A DNA stretch of 64,000 bases from Dugong dugon (lineage: Eukaryota; Chordata; Mammalia; Sirenia; Dugongidae): positions 6,064,501 through 6,128,500 of the forward strand of contig CM057473.1 in assembly GCA_030035585.1 (NCBI GenBank). The letters are read 5' to 3'. Positions 1 through 9,770 of the stretch are shown here, in pieces. The notes beneath the pieces were generated by a model. It saw nothing but the letters and a program-made list of their open reading frames with translations, ran no database searches and was not told the origin of the DNA. Position 1 is the first letter of the stretch. Every line of letters begins with the position of its first letter. A program made the position numbers and the translations under genes.

Positions 1-255
1 GACTTTAACTTGCTTACTTTGGACACATCATCAGGAAAAGACAATTTCTGGAAGAGGACATCATGTTTGGTAAAAATAGAGGGCCAATAATAATGAAGGA
101 AACCCTCAACAAGATGGATTGACCCAACTGCCACAACAACAGACTCAAACATACCAACCATCACGAAGACGGCGCAGGACCAGACAATGTTTCCTTCCGT
201 TGTGCATAAGATCACCATGAGTTGGAGCCAACTCATCTGCAAACAACAATAAACA
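1..255 (+). repeat. RTE LINE 3'-end fragment
   Basis: The sequence aligns by eye with the 3' end of the near full-length RTE at 38.3-41.6 kb: 'catcatcagga', 'ccctcaacaagatggattga', then an AACAACAAT tail. It is the last 250 bases or so of an RTE copy whose 5' part lies outside the window or was never inserted. It is noncoding debris. Confidence 0.85.
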
Positions 256-549
256 GTTAAAATAATCTTCTTGGTTAAGTTTAGATAACATCCTCAAGAA
301 TAGAATTTCCACTGTGAATTCTTTGCTATCCAGCAGCCAATTACTTTAATGTCAAAAGAGTGTAAACAAGATTCAATATTCTCAGACTGTCTGAATTTTT
401 TTCCTTCTCTAGACCCTCCCTTACCTCTTATGAATATTAGTTTCCCTTTGTGTCTTAAAGACAAAGTCTAATGGGAGTTATTTCCCTCACAGGTAAGTAA
501 GCATTTTGCATGCAAAACAACAAAGTGCACCGGGATACTCTTTGACACA

Positions 550-1270
550 CAGACTCAAGAAACATCACAAATCCCAAACATGATAAATATGAAAAAGATG
601 ACAAAGGTCATTAGACAAAAATAAACTCAGTAGAGAAATATGCAAACCCACAGTGACAATCAGGGATTTCAACATGCTCTTTATCAGTAATGGGAAGAAA
701 CAGAAGACAAGCAGTAAGGGCGCAGAAATGTGAACAGCATGATCAAGAAGCCTGACCTAATTCAAATGCATAGGGCACTGCACTCAACCACTTCACTATA
801 TCCATTATTTCCAAGTGCCCTCAGAACACTTACCAATGTAGATCATAAACTGGGCCTAAGGATGAATTTTACCAACTTCTAAAAGATTGTGCTCATGTGG
901 AGTAGGTTCTCTGGTCGTAGTGGTTTATGTTAGAAAACAATAGCAACAACAACATTAACTAATAAATTCTTGTAATTTGGAAATTAAGCAATATGCTTCT
1001 AACTAATCCATGGTCAAAGAAGAAAGCAAATGAAAATATAAAATATATTCAAATCAAACCATGCATAGCAGGAAAGTTATAGCCTAAAATACATGCATTT
1101 TAAAAGAAAAAAGGCTAAAATATCACTGACCTATTATCAATATCCAGAAGTCAAAATAAGAAAGCACAATGACCTCAAATTAAGCAAATGAGGGAAGTAA
1201 TAGAAGGAAGAGCAGACGTTACTTAAAACAAAAGCAAATGTAAAATAGAAGATCAACAAAGTCAGACTCT
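550..1270 (+). repeat. Degraded old L1 ORF2 fragment (endonuclease region)
   Basis: Although heavily mutated, it follows the L1 ORF2 endonuclease coding order: a 'gggatttcaacatgctc' segment (GDFN-like), 'agaacacttaccaatgtagatcataaactgggcc' spread over the region, then a 'ttggaaattaagcaatatgcttct' segment. No open frame survives. The divergence from the 14.5-23 kb L1 suggests an ancient L1M-type copy. Confidence 0.7.
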
Positions 1271-1763
1271 CAGGCTTCTTGGTAACAAATTGATTGCCAA
1301 TCTCTAGAAGAGACATAGGTGGAGTGACAAAAGTTAGTTCTATAACATATTGTATAAATCCAGATCTGTCAAGAAGCAGACATCAACATGGAGTTAATAT
1401 ACAAAGACTCTATTAGGAGAATCCCTATGAGAGGAAACTGTTAGTGAGTGGGAAGAGGCTTGTAGAGTTGTCAGAGTGAGATCTAAGCTTGAATGAAGGA
1501 GATAGAGAAGGAATTGCCTGAGACTGCCTTGCGGACTAAGGATAATTCCTCAAGGCCATTGCGGAATGTTCCAGCTAAAGCTGGCCAACAGAGGAGTCTC
1601 ATGTCTTCCAGGAACAGGCTTTCGTAGTTTTTCTGCTGTGCTCAGTCATTGCCTGGGGCTTCCAAGGGAGCACATGGCTTCAGAACAAATGCAACAATAG
1701 ATTTTGAACTACACCAGGTCCAGCCCTTGGCTAATTCAGCCTCCTATAGATGAAGATCAGTGA
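1271..1763. other. Gene-free stretch, nothing recognised
   Basis: There is no credible coding frame and no repeat I can name. It may be a very old transposon relic. Confidence 0.5.
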
Positions 1764-2092
1764 GAAGTGGTGGCTAAGTGGATCTTTCATGTGGACATTC
1801 CATGTGGCCTTACTTACAAATGCACCTCAAGTGTGGCCACCACCCATCTTTCAGTGGAGGGTTGCTGCTGCTATGATGCTTCAACAGGTTTCAGAGAAGC
1901 TTCCAAACTAAGACAGATTAGAAAGAAAGGCCTGGAAGTCTACCTGTTAAAATCAGCCAATGACCCTATGAATCACAACTGTCCTATCTGCAACCGATCA
2001 TGGAGATGGCATAGAACCGGGCAGTGTTTCATTCCATGGTGCATGGGGTCACCATGAATTGTGGGCTGACTTGACAGCAGTTAACAACAACA
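1764..2092 (+). repeat. tRNA-Gly-headed SINE with RTE-type tail
   Basis: The degenerate head resembles tRNA-Gly (GTGGTGG...AAGTGG...CCATGTGG). A body follows ('cttccaaactaagacagatta', 'gaaagaaaggcctgg'), and then a 3' tail matching the RTE end (GGGCAGTGTTTC, CATGGGGTCACCATGA, TTAACAACAACA). A 96-residue open frame inside it is repeat-derived and not a gene. The same family occurs at 35.6 and 53.3 kb. Confidence 0.75.
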
Positions 2093-2618
2093 GGAGTTGA
2101 AGATCTGAGAATTGTATTTTCAAGGCTGACACATATAACAAGAATCTGACAGAACCACAGGACTCAGATCAGATACATTAAATCTAATTGTTTCTTTCCC
2201 TCACCCCAATAGTGTCAAGATCTTTGACTCATGTTATAAGGGTCTAAACTGGTTTCTACTTGTAACTGTCTCAATTCTGTCCCTTTCTGTCACCATATCT
2301 TTAAATATTGTCCAAGTTTCTCTCTGGTCCTAGCCATCACTGACATTCAATTTGTCTTAACCAGTATTTTTCAACTATTCATGAGAGACTCTGGGTAACA
2401 GGATGTAATAGATGGGCAATAATGTTGGAGAATGAGAAAGAACGAAGATAAGTAGGGTTAATCTTTAGTAGATTTCTCCTCAAGGTTTAAGTTGTGTATC
2501 TAATCCATTGATACAAAAAGAAAGGTACTTTATCTTACTCACCACACTTCAGAGAAAAGTATTCACCTAACATAGCCAGAAACAAGACACACGACATATA
2601 AGCATGAGGGAAAGGAAG
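2093..2618. other. Gene-free stretch, nothing recognised
   Basis: AT-rich sequence without a supported gene or an identifiable repeat. Confidence 0.5.
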
Positions 2619-2623
2619 GGCCC

Positions 2624-3089
2624 TGTCATGGTTTGAATTATGTCCCCCAAAAAATGTGTGTATCAATTTGGCTAGGCCGTGATTCCTGGTACTGTGTGAT
2701 TTTCCTGTATCTTGTAAACCTGCCTCTATGATGTTAATGAGGGAGGTTGGGTGGCAGTTGTGTTAGTAAGGCAGGACCTGATCTACACGACTGGATTGTG
2801 TCCTGGGCAATCTCTTGAGATATAAAAGACAGAAGTGAGCAGTGAGACAGGGGGACCTCATACCATCAAGAAAGCAGTGCCAGGAGCAGAGTGCGTCCTT
2901 TGCGCCGAGAAGCTCCTAGTCCAGGGGAACACTGATGAGAAGACTGATAGAGAGAAAAAGCCTTTCCCTGGAGCTGATGCCCTGAATTTGGACTTTTAGC
3001 CTACTTTAACTGTGAGGAAATAAACTTCTCTTTGTTAAAACCAGCCACTTGTGGTGTTTCTGTTATAGCAGCGCTAGATGGCTAAGACA
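2624..3089 (+). mobile_element. Solo LTR, MaLR/ERVL type, with 5-bp target duplication
   Basis: It begins TGTCATGGTTTGAATTATG and ends CTAAGACA, the usual termini of mammalian MaLR LTRs. An internal TATAAAAG lies near 2821 and an AATAAA near 3020. Exact GGCCC copies flank it at 2619-2623 and 3090-3094; a 5-bp duplication is usual for ERVL/MaLR. Related LTRs lie at 23.7 and 25.8 kb. It sits about 325 bases upstream of the KRTAP start at 3415, so it could influence that promoter, but this is inference. Confidence 0.85.
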
Positions 3090-3327
3090 GGCCCCACTGA
3101 CCATGATGGGATGAGCATCAATGTCAAACAGTCATAGCATTTCTGAACGTAAGAGCAGTTCATTGGCTTTGGGCTGTAACAACAAAATTATAGCACCCTT
3201 TAATACAGTTTATGGGGAACTATTCAAATGCAATTACAGAGAAGTTTATGGAGTTACACATATGTAGATTAGGGAGCACAAATATGGGAAGGATGGCCGT
3301 GTAAGGTACCACACCCATTGCTGAGAG

Positions 3328-3335
3328 TATGTAAG
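3328..3335 (+). promoter_or_regulatory. Degenerate TATA box of KRTAP13-like copy 1
   Basis: The position matches TATATAAG of copy 2 (30315-30322, minus) and TATATAAAA of copy 4, within a shared block 'ctgagagtat.taagtgcccc'. Here it reads TATGTAAG, an A-to-G change in the core. The box is 80 bases upstream of the start codon. Confidence 0.6.
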
Positions 3336-3414
3336 TGCCCCAGTCTAGAAGGTGACATTAAAGCTCAGAGCACCCTCTCACTGTAACTCAGCTGAACTCA
3401 CATCTTCTGTCACC

Positions 3415-3942
3415 ATGTCCTACAACTGCTGCTCTGGAAACTTCTCCTCCCGCTCCCTGCAGGGTTCCCTGTGCTACCCAGGCTTCTCCTGTGGCTCTTC
3501 CTCCCCCAGCCACCTGGTCTACAGCACTGGTCTCTGCTCTCCCAGGATCTTTCAGTTGGGCTCCTCTCTCTACAGGGGCTGTCAGGAGACCTGCTATGAG
3601 CCCAGGAGCTATCAGACCTCCTGTGTGGTGTCCAGCCCCTGCCAGACAGCCTGCTACTGCCCGAGGACCTCCATGCTCTGCAGTCCTTGCCAGAAGAGTT
3701 ACACTGGGTCTCTGAGCTTCAGTTCCAGAAGCTGTCACTCCCTAGGCTATGGATCCAGAAGCTGTTACTCACTGAGCTGTGGATCCAGTGGCTTTAGGCC
3801 TTTGGGTTATGGAGTCCGTGGTTTCCCTTCTGTGGGCTGCGGGTTCAGATTCTGCCCCCCAACATATTTTCCTTTTAGGAGTTTCCAGTCATCTTGTTAC
3901 CAACCAATCTATAGATCTGGCTTCTACAGATTAATTTGTTGA
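3415..3942 (+). CDS. KRTAP13: KRTAP13-like keratin-associated protein, copy 1 (stop-loss C-terminus)
   Basis: Single-exon gene for a 175-residue protein rich in Ser, Cys, Gly and Tyr. KRTAP13 proteins of the PMG family are hair-matrix proteins that crosslink keratin intermediate filaments through disulphides in hair shaft cells. The start MSYNCCSGNFSSRSL, in context CACCATGTCC, is the canonical KRTAP13 N-terminus. An N-terminal Cys/Ser region ([26 protein letters not shown]) is followed by about 10-residue repeats such as LGYGSRSCYS and SGFRPLGYG. The N-terminal open frame upstream of this Met is 5'UTR. The end is odd: where copy 4 stops (TAC TGA), this copy has TAC AGA and adds R-L-I-C before the next TGA. 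The TATA box is also altered. It is open and probably coding; expression is unknown. Confidence 0.9.
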   Translation: MSYNCCSGNFSSRSLQGSLCYPGFSCGSSSPSHLVYSTGLCSPRIFQLGSSLYRGCQETCYEPRSYQTSCVVSSPCQTACYCPRTSMLCSPCQKSYTGSLSFSSRSCHSLGYGSRSCYSLSCGSSGFRPLGYGVRGFPSVGCGFRFCPPTYFPFRSFQSSCYQPIYRSGFYRLIC

Positions 3943-4189
3943 CTGGCCAAACCCATTTAAGCAAGGCAGCAAGATTCTATAGTAAGATCATGTGTTATCT
4001 TGATTTTTTCCATTGAAAGTTATCCCAATATTCCTTGATCACCAGCTTCTCTTTTCATCTCCAGTCCTCAAACATTGGCTGATAGACTAACTCTGCAAAA
4101 TTAATGAGTGACTCAAATTGCATTATTGATAACATTTATGTATTTTCATTTCCCCCCAAAATAGGTGGGAAGTCAAGTAATTTTATTCT

Positions 4190-4195
4190 AATAAA
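4190..4195 (+). promoter_or_regulatory. Polyadenylation signal AATAAA of KRTAP13-like copy 1
   Basis: CTAATAAACTtCATTCTG is shared, in reverse complement, with the 3' flank of copy 2 (29555-29560). It lies about 250 bases past the stop, which is plausible for a KRTAP 3'UTR. Confidence 0.65.
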
Positions 4196-4199
4196 CTTC

Positions 4200-4831
4200 A
4201 TTCTGCTATGCAAATATGCTGTTAATGTTGTTATGTATTAGTAATGTATTGACTGGGTTTGTGCTGTCATTATTTCTGGTAATGGGTTGGAATGCTGAGA
4301 TTTTGGGGGGTATGCACTAATTTTGTCTGGGCTTTAAATATTTTCTCTCCTTAAAGCCAGGGTTTTCTATAGGCACATATTTTCCGTATCCATCTTTTCT
4401 CTTTAACCAAAGTCTTAAGAGAATCGAATAGCTTTATTCACTCAGTGACTGTAGACCATACCTCTCCAAGGACAGAATGTGTTAGGGATGTTTGAAGCGC
4501 AGGAACAAAATTTCAATGATGAACTGTAAGTGAAAAAAATTACAATGGAGACCAGTGTGTGGCTGTACATTTTCAGAAAATACTGCTTATGATCTTTGGG
4601 AAATCACAGTGCAGAGTGGGTTTCGCATATTCCTTTAATTGACTAAATCCCTGTATCCCAATTCTATTTTCAATCTGCTCCAATTATCTCCATTTGCATT
4701 TAAAAAAAGGCAATAAACTTAGATGGGAAAAGAACTAGGTTCAGCAGGTGTGGAGTTGTATCTATGTGCTTAGCCAACGTGCGAACGGAATCTAACTGAA
4801 AACAACGAATCTTTAATATTATCAAAAATAA
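4200..4831. other. Gene-free stretch, nothing recognised
   Basis: Downstream flank of KRTAP copy 1. No coding frame or repeat identified. Confidence 0.5.
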
Positions 4832-4845
4832 CTGTTTTAGTGTAT

Positions 4846-5754
4846 CTTTTTTTTTTTTTTAGTTTTTTGAAAAAATAAATGTTTATTTTAAGTAAGAAAA
4901 GTAATGTTTAAACATTATCCAAAGCTTGCGTTCAGTTTAACAAGTAAAAAACAAGACTTCTGTTTTGTTTACAATTAGGTACAAAACACTTGAGAATACA
5001 TTTTGACAGTCAGTGGGTATTTTTAAAAAATAAGTTTTGCTAATGTAGCTTAAACAAAGTATATTTACAGTGCCAGTTAAAATAAACAAGCCCTTACTGA
5101 GGAACTGTCCTTCCTCATGATGGATAGTTGGTATTTCAAAGTAACATTCATTTAAGAATTCCTTTTAAAACAATGGTAAACCTGGTTCAACAATGTAGAC
5201 GTTCAAATACCTTATGGTCTCTCCCTGACAAACACCATTTTTTAATGTCTGCCGACCTACAAACAAGGTTCGCAAGTCATTTTAATTAAGAAATTTCAAT
5301 GGAGCATGTATTGGTACCCATACTCTCTGACAGAGAAACATTCATTGTGGTAATTACAGCAACACGTCTCATAATTACTTTAAAGGACTGTTACCAAGGC
5401 TTCTGCTTCTCTTCTCCATGTACATCTTTTTGTAGGTTTGAAACATTGCTTTTGAATCTTTTCCTGTGTTTTGTTGTGTCTCAAGTACATCTGCGCTGAC
5501 CCTTCTCTTCGGTAGTTTTGATTTAGGCAAAACATTTTTATCTTTAAATACAATTTTACCATTCAATTATTGTATATTCCTGTTTCTCTCCAGACATGTC
5601 AGTTCCCTCTTCACATATACACTTCTTTGGTCCAACGAACACGAAGTCCAAGTGCGAATAGCTAGGAGGACACTGTATCTAGGAGAGCGCCGCCGGGCTC
5701 CTTAGCCCCAGAGTTAGTCGATTTAGATCCGCCTCTAGGGGCGGGCCAAAGAAC
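4846..5754 (-). pseudogene. Processed pseudogene (retrocopy) of an unidentified gene
   Basis: On the minus strand this reads like a reverse-transcribed mRNA: a GC-rich 5' leader (about 5660-5750), a broken short coding frame, a long AT-rich 3'UTR, an AATAAA (4882-4887 reversed) and a poly(A) run (poly-T at 4847-4860). An ATG frame starting MSGEKQEYTIIEW stops quickly. A second frame at about 5375-5566 encodes about 60 basic residues ending RSRSLGNSPLK. One frameshift may separate the two. An imperfect 14-base direct repeat flanks it (4832-4845 CTGTTTTAGTGTAT; 5755-5768 CTGTTCTGTTGTAT). I do not recognise the parent gene. Confidence 0.7.
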
Positions 5755-5768
5755 CTGTTCTGTTGTAT

Positions 5769-6670
5769 ATTGACATAAAATTGTATATTCTTTGTTTATA
5801 CCATTTTACTTTTTCACATCCAAGTGTTCAAAAAAGTACGGTACTTTTGTAGATGGCGTGATAATAACTAGAGGCATAATACTTATATAGAACAAGCGAT
5901 GTTCAAGTATTTTCTCTATTCTTTATTTTATAAGACCTTCAGACATACCTGAAATTAGGAAATGAAACGGGGAGAATTATGCACTTGGCAAAAGATCTAG
6001 TCTTGTGAGTATACAACAGTCTTGTTCTCTTTACTTCCTCCTTTACTTCCAAAGTAATAAAATATGAAATATAAAAAGAACTGTAGAGTTCATGAAATTT
6101 AACCTACTTATTCCACAGAGGTGAAAATTGAGACATAGAAGAGTCAGAATTTTCCAGGATTACACAGAAAGTTATTACTGAGCTATGAGTAGAATTACTT
6201 TATTCTATTAAACTGTGACATTCTTTCTTACCTTGTCTCTGTCTCTTCTCTTCCCTCTCTTTTGCTGCCTCTTCCTTCTCATCTTCCTGCATAATTTTTA
6301 GAAAGGAGTCATGGTGCTTATACAGTTGGAAAGAAAGATTCAGGAATAATGAAAGAACATTTTGGAAAAAAAAAAAATCAGCCATTGCATTATAAAGTTT
6401 AAAATGGTAAATAATAAAATCCTCTGTAAACTCAGTCCTTCTCACTTTAAAAGTTTTAAATTTTAGTGATCCTGGTTGGTCCCAGGCTCGTAATCTCTAC
6501 CCAAGAGAAACAGTCAATCTTTATAGAACAAAACATAGGCAACAGCTGGGCTGTCATGGGGAAATAGCTTCAGCTTCTTGGCCAGGCTGATGTCTTCTCT
6601 GTTAATAAATTATTATCTGCAGATTTCAAATGTAGGAGCAGTTTTCTGGCTTTCAGGAATACACTAGAGT
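5769..6670. other. Gene-free stretch, nothing recognised
   Basis: AT-rich sequence with a short poly-A at about 6366-6378. A minus-strand 81-residue frame (6200-6445) is low-complexity and unsupported. Confidence 0.5.
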
Positions 6671-7384
6671 CTTAGTTTCTTCTTGCTGCCATAACAAAGT
6701 AAATCAAACTTAGTTGCTTAAACAATACAAATGTATTATCTTACAGTTCCATAGGTCAAAAGTCTACATGGTCTCAGTATCCCAAAATCAAGCCATTGGC
6801 CTTTTCTGAGACTCTAAGGAAGAAACTTTTTCCTTGCTTTTTCCAGCTTCTAGAGGCCCCCAGCATCCCTTAGTTCATGGCACCCTTTCTCCGTCTTCAG
6901 AGTCAACAATGGTGGGTCAAGTCCTTCTCACTTCGTGTATATTACTCTGACCTACTCTTCTACCTCCCTCTTCCACTTTTAAGGGTGCTTTAATTACATT
7001 GTAGTCTCTGGGTGGTGCAAATGGTTAATGCACTCGGCTACTAACTGAAAAGTTGGAAGTTTGAGTCTACACACAAGTGCCTCTGAGGAAAGACCTAGTG
7101 ATCTACTTCCAAAAAATCAGCCATTGAAAACCGTATGGAGCTCAGTTCTACTTTGACACCCATAGGATCCCCACGAGTCGGAGTCTACTCGGAGGTAACT
7201 GGTGCTGATTACGTTGGACCCACTTGGTAATCCAGGATAGTCTCCCTATTTTAAGGGCAAGTAATTAGCAAACTTAACTTCATCTACAGCCTTTCTGCCC
7301 CTGTGCCCTGTAAAGTAACATATTCACAGGTTCCAGGCTTTAGGACATGGACATCTTTGAGGGACCGTCATTCTGCCTACCTCA
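6671..7384 (-). repeat. Old LTR-like repeat (MaLR/MLT1-like), split by a SINE
   Basis: Read on the plus strand it starts CTTAGTTTCTTCTTGCTGCC and contains 'ttgctttttccagcttctag' and 'acaggttccaggctttagga', a widespread mammalian interspersed repeat. A SINE at 7002-7206 divides it. The family name is tentative. Confidence 0.5.
7002..7206 (+). repeat. tRNA-derived afrotherian-type SINE (second subtype)
   Basis: 'ctgggtggtgcaaatggtta' head, then 'gatctacttccaaaaaatca', then 'acgagtcgg' and the tail. It is inserted in the LTR-like repeat with an imperfect target duplication (AATTACATTG at 6992-7001; GATTACGTTG at 7207-7216). Confidence 0.85.
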
Positions 7385-7479
7385 ACTAGTAAACAAACAT
7401 AAAACAGACTCAGATTGCATCCTTTGTAATAAGACAGTATGAATTGCTCATGACAGCATGAAGTATGATAATGCATAAA

Positions 7480-7651
7480 CCAAACTTATTGCCATTGTTT
7501 CAATTGCCATTGTTTCAATTCCAACTCATAACGACTCTATAGGACAGAGTAGAAATGCCCCATAGGGTTTTCAAGGAGCGGCTGGTGGATTCGAACTGCC
7601 GACCTTCTGATTGGCAGCCTGAACTCTTAACCACTGTGCCACCAGAGCTCC
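7480..7651 (-). repeat. tRNA-derived afrotherian-type SINE
   Basis: Reverse complement of the common SINE: 'ataggacagagtagaa', 'gctggtggattcgaactgcc', and terminal 'ccaccagagctcc'. Near its RTE-type tail a 16-base unit (ATTGCCATTGTTTCAA) is duplicated in tandem. Confidence 0.9.
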
Positions 7652-8229
7652 AAGTATGATAAAGTGCTCACAAATAAATATCAAAATTCAATATTGGAGA
7701 CAGCAAACTTGTTATACCCAATTCACCTCACGTTATAAATAACATCGCATTTCAGGTTGATACTCAGCATGAGAAAATGTTATTATTTTACAGTAAGGAA
7801 CTCATACATCCTGAGCTGATGTCATCCTTTTAGCACTCAGGGAACTCACACCTTTCTCCATTCCAAGTCTCTGGAAATGCTGTGAACTTCCCAGAATACA
7901 GACTTTCATCTCTCCACATTCCAACAGTTTAGTCTAGTACAGTGTTTGTGGCCTTCCAGTTCCTACCAAGTTAACCTCACTCTGCACAATTAATGGGAGA
8001 CCAGCTGTCACTCTTATCTGGTCTATGCCCCTTTGCTTCCAGTCTTCCAGCTCCCTCCTGCTGCATACTCTGACAGGTGCAAAACCAAGGGATTCAAATC
8101 CCAAGCTTCTGCTGCCCACACAACTCTGATTCCAGAAGCTGCTGATCATCTCACCAACTGGTTTGGAGTTATAACTTCTAGGAATTAATGTAATCATTTT
8201 TCTCAGAAACTCTCTCATGAATCATTGCT
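7652..8229. other. Gene-free stretch, nothing recognised
   Basis: No supported gene. A minus-strand 94-residue frame at 7934-8218 has no recognisable feature. Confidence 0.5.
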
Positions 8230-8560
8230 ATGCCCTGGATTTCAACAATTCCTGTCTATTAATGGTTGTCTTATTAAGAACTCTCTACTCTGTTCCACTG
8301 ATTTTACTTTTCTTTTCAAGAATGTTTTGCTTTTTCTAGCTCCCTCGCATTTTATAAATTTTAGAATCAGTTTGTCAATTTCTACAAAAATGTTGAGAGT
8401 ATGTTGAATTTAAAGATCAGTTTGGAGATGATGGACATCTTTTAGTCTATGATACAGGTCTCAGTTTATTGGGGTCTTATTTGATTACTTTCTGCAATAT
8501 TTTGTAGTTTTTAATGCTGGTGTCATGAATCTCAAATTTCTTTCTTAGATTTTGTTTTTA
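8230..8560 (-). repeat. Old L1 ORF2 fragment, first half
   Basis: On the plus strand it shows the reverse complement of L1 ORF2 sequence ('aattttagaatcagtttgtc', 'atttctacaaaaatgttgag', 'caatattttgtagtttttaa'). It continues at 9474-9770 on the other side of an inserted LTR. Confidence 0.75.
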
Positions 8561-9473
8561 TGAGAGGGGAGAATCATCAGCATCAGTCCAAGGCTGATTG
8601 CTATGAGGTGGAGGTCAAACACACCTCCTCTCTCCACTCTTTTTACCGATTCTGACATCAGCTGTCCCTCCCACTGCACTCTTTACTTCTCTGCTGGGTT
8701 CAATAATTCCTTGCAATGACCACACAGAACTCACAGACTACACTCACGGTTATAGGGATTATTAAGACAGTAACAGGTTACAAATCAGGATCAGACATGA
8801 CTTAGGATACAGTTCTTCAGTCAGGACAGCTTCTTCTCAGTTGTTCCCACAGGCAGGTCTCTCCCTAGCCCTATGTCTCTTGGCCTCTTCCCCTTTTTGG
8901 CAAGTGTTACACAGCTCTTCAGGTCTGCCAGTAAGTGCCCATAGGCATTCCACTCCACCAGTAAGCTTCCTGCCAGAAGGCACTCAGGTCTCTCTCTACA
9001 TGGGCCAGGAAGCCCACTGTGCTGTCTTCTGCCAGTCTCCTGATGCTACTGCTGCCATTTCTCTGCTGCAGTTGCCACCCCTTCTTGCCATCTTGCACTG
9101 TCTCTGTGTTACAGCCCTCTGTCTCCTGGGTTTAGGAGCTTCTCAGTGCAGGAACCCCAGGTTCAAAGGACATTCTCTGCTCCTAGCTCTTCATTCTTGG
9201 TGGTAGTGAGGTCCCTTCTCTGCACTGTGAACGACTCTCTTTAAGCCTAGCAGATGGCAAAAATGTCCAATCCTCTCATTAGGGCTCCATCCATACACTT
9301 TATTTGCACGGTCCCACCCCCACAAGGGTGCCATGCCTGTTATTTGCATTAACAGCAAGATGTCCACTGCCATTGGTGGACTATAAGAACCTAATTTGCA
9401 TAGTCATACCCAATCATTTTGTAGGAGTCACAAGACCATGACAAGAAAGACCATATACAAATGATTCATCACA
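8561..9473 (-). mobile_element. Putative ERVL-type LTR, about 0.9 kb
   Basis: It interrupts an old L1 and has TG...CA ends on the plus strand (TGAGAGGGG...TCATCACA). It shares an internal block with the MaLR-like LTRs of this window (reverse complement of 'aggagcttctcagtgcagga'). I found no target duplication. Open frames at 8841-9206 and 9191-9373 are repeat-derived. Confidence 0.55.
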
Positions 9474-9770
9474 CTGCAATGCTGCTTTAACATATACTTT
9501 TTAAATTTAATGTTTCATATATATTTGGCTTGTATGTAAAAATTGATTTTTTATATTAATTCACTTATTAGACCCAGTAGTTTTTTGTAGATTCCTTAGA
9601 ATTTTCAGTGTAAACAATCGTGTTGCCTGTGAATAGAGAGAACTTTACTTCTCACTTGCTAATCTTTATGTGTTTTATTTCTTTTCATTGTCTTATTGCT
9701 CTTCCTAAGATTTATAGTACAATGTTGACTAGAAGTAGTGTGGGAATATGCTAACATGGATGGTTTTGCA
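9474..9770 (-). repeat. Old L1 ORF2 fragment, second half
   Basis: Continuation of the 8230-8560 L1 (reverse strand): 'attccttagaattttcagtg', then the position of the FADD region, then 'tagtacaatgttgactagaa'. It is degraded. Confidence 0.7.

Noticed and set aside
1767..2057. 96-codon open frame with several cysteines
   Set aside because: Entirely inside a tRNA-Gly-type SINE.
3388..3738. Minus-strand and shifted frames over the KRTAP gene
   Set aside because: Shadows of the Cys-rich KRTAP coding sequence. The same shadows occur at the paralogues.
8841..9206. 121-codon open frame
   Set aside because: Lies inside an LTR-like repeat with no gene signature.
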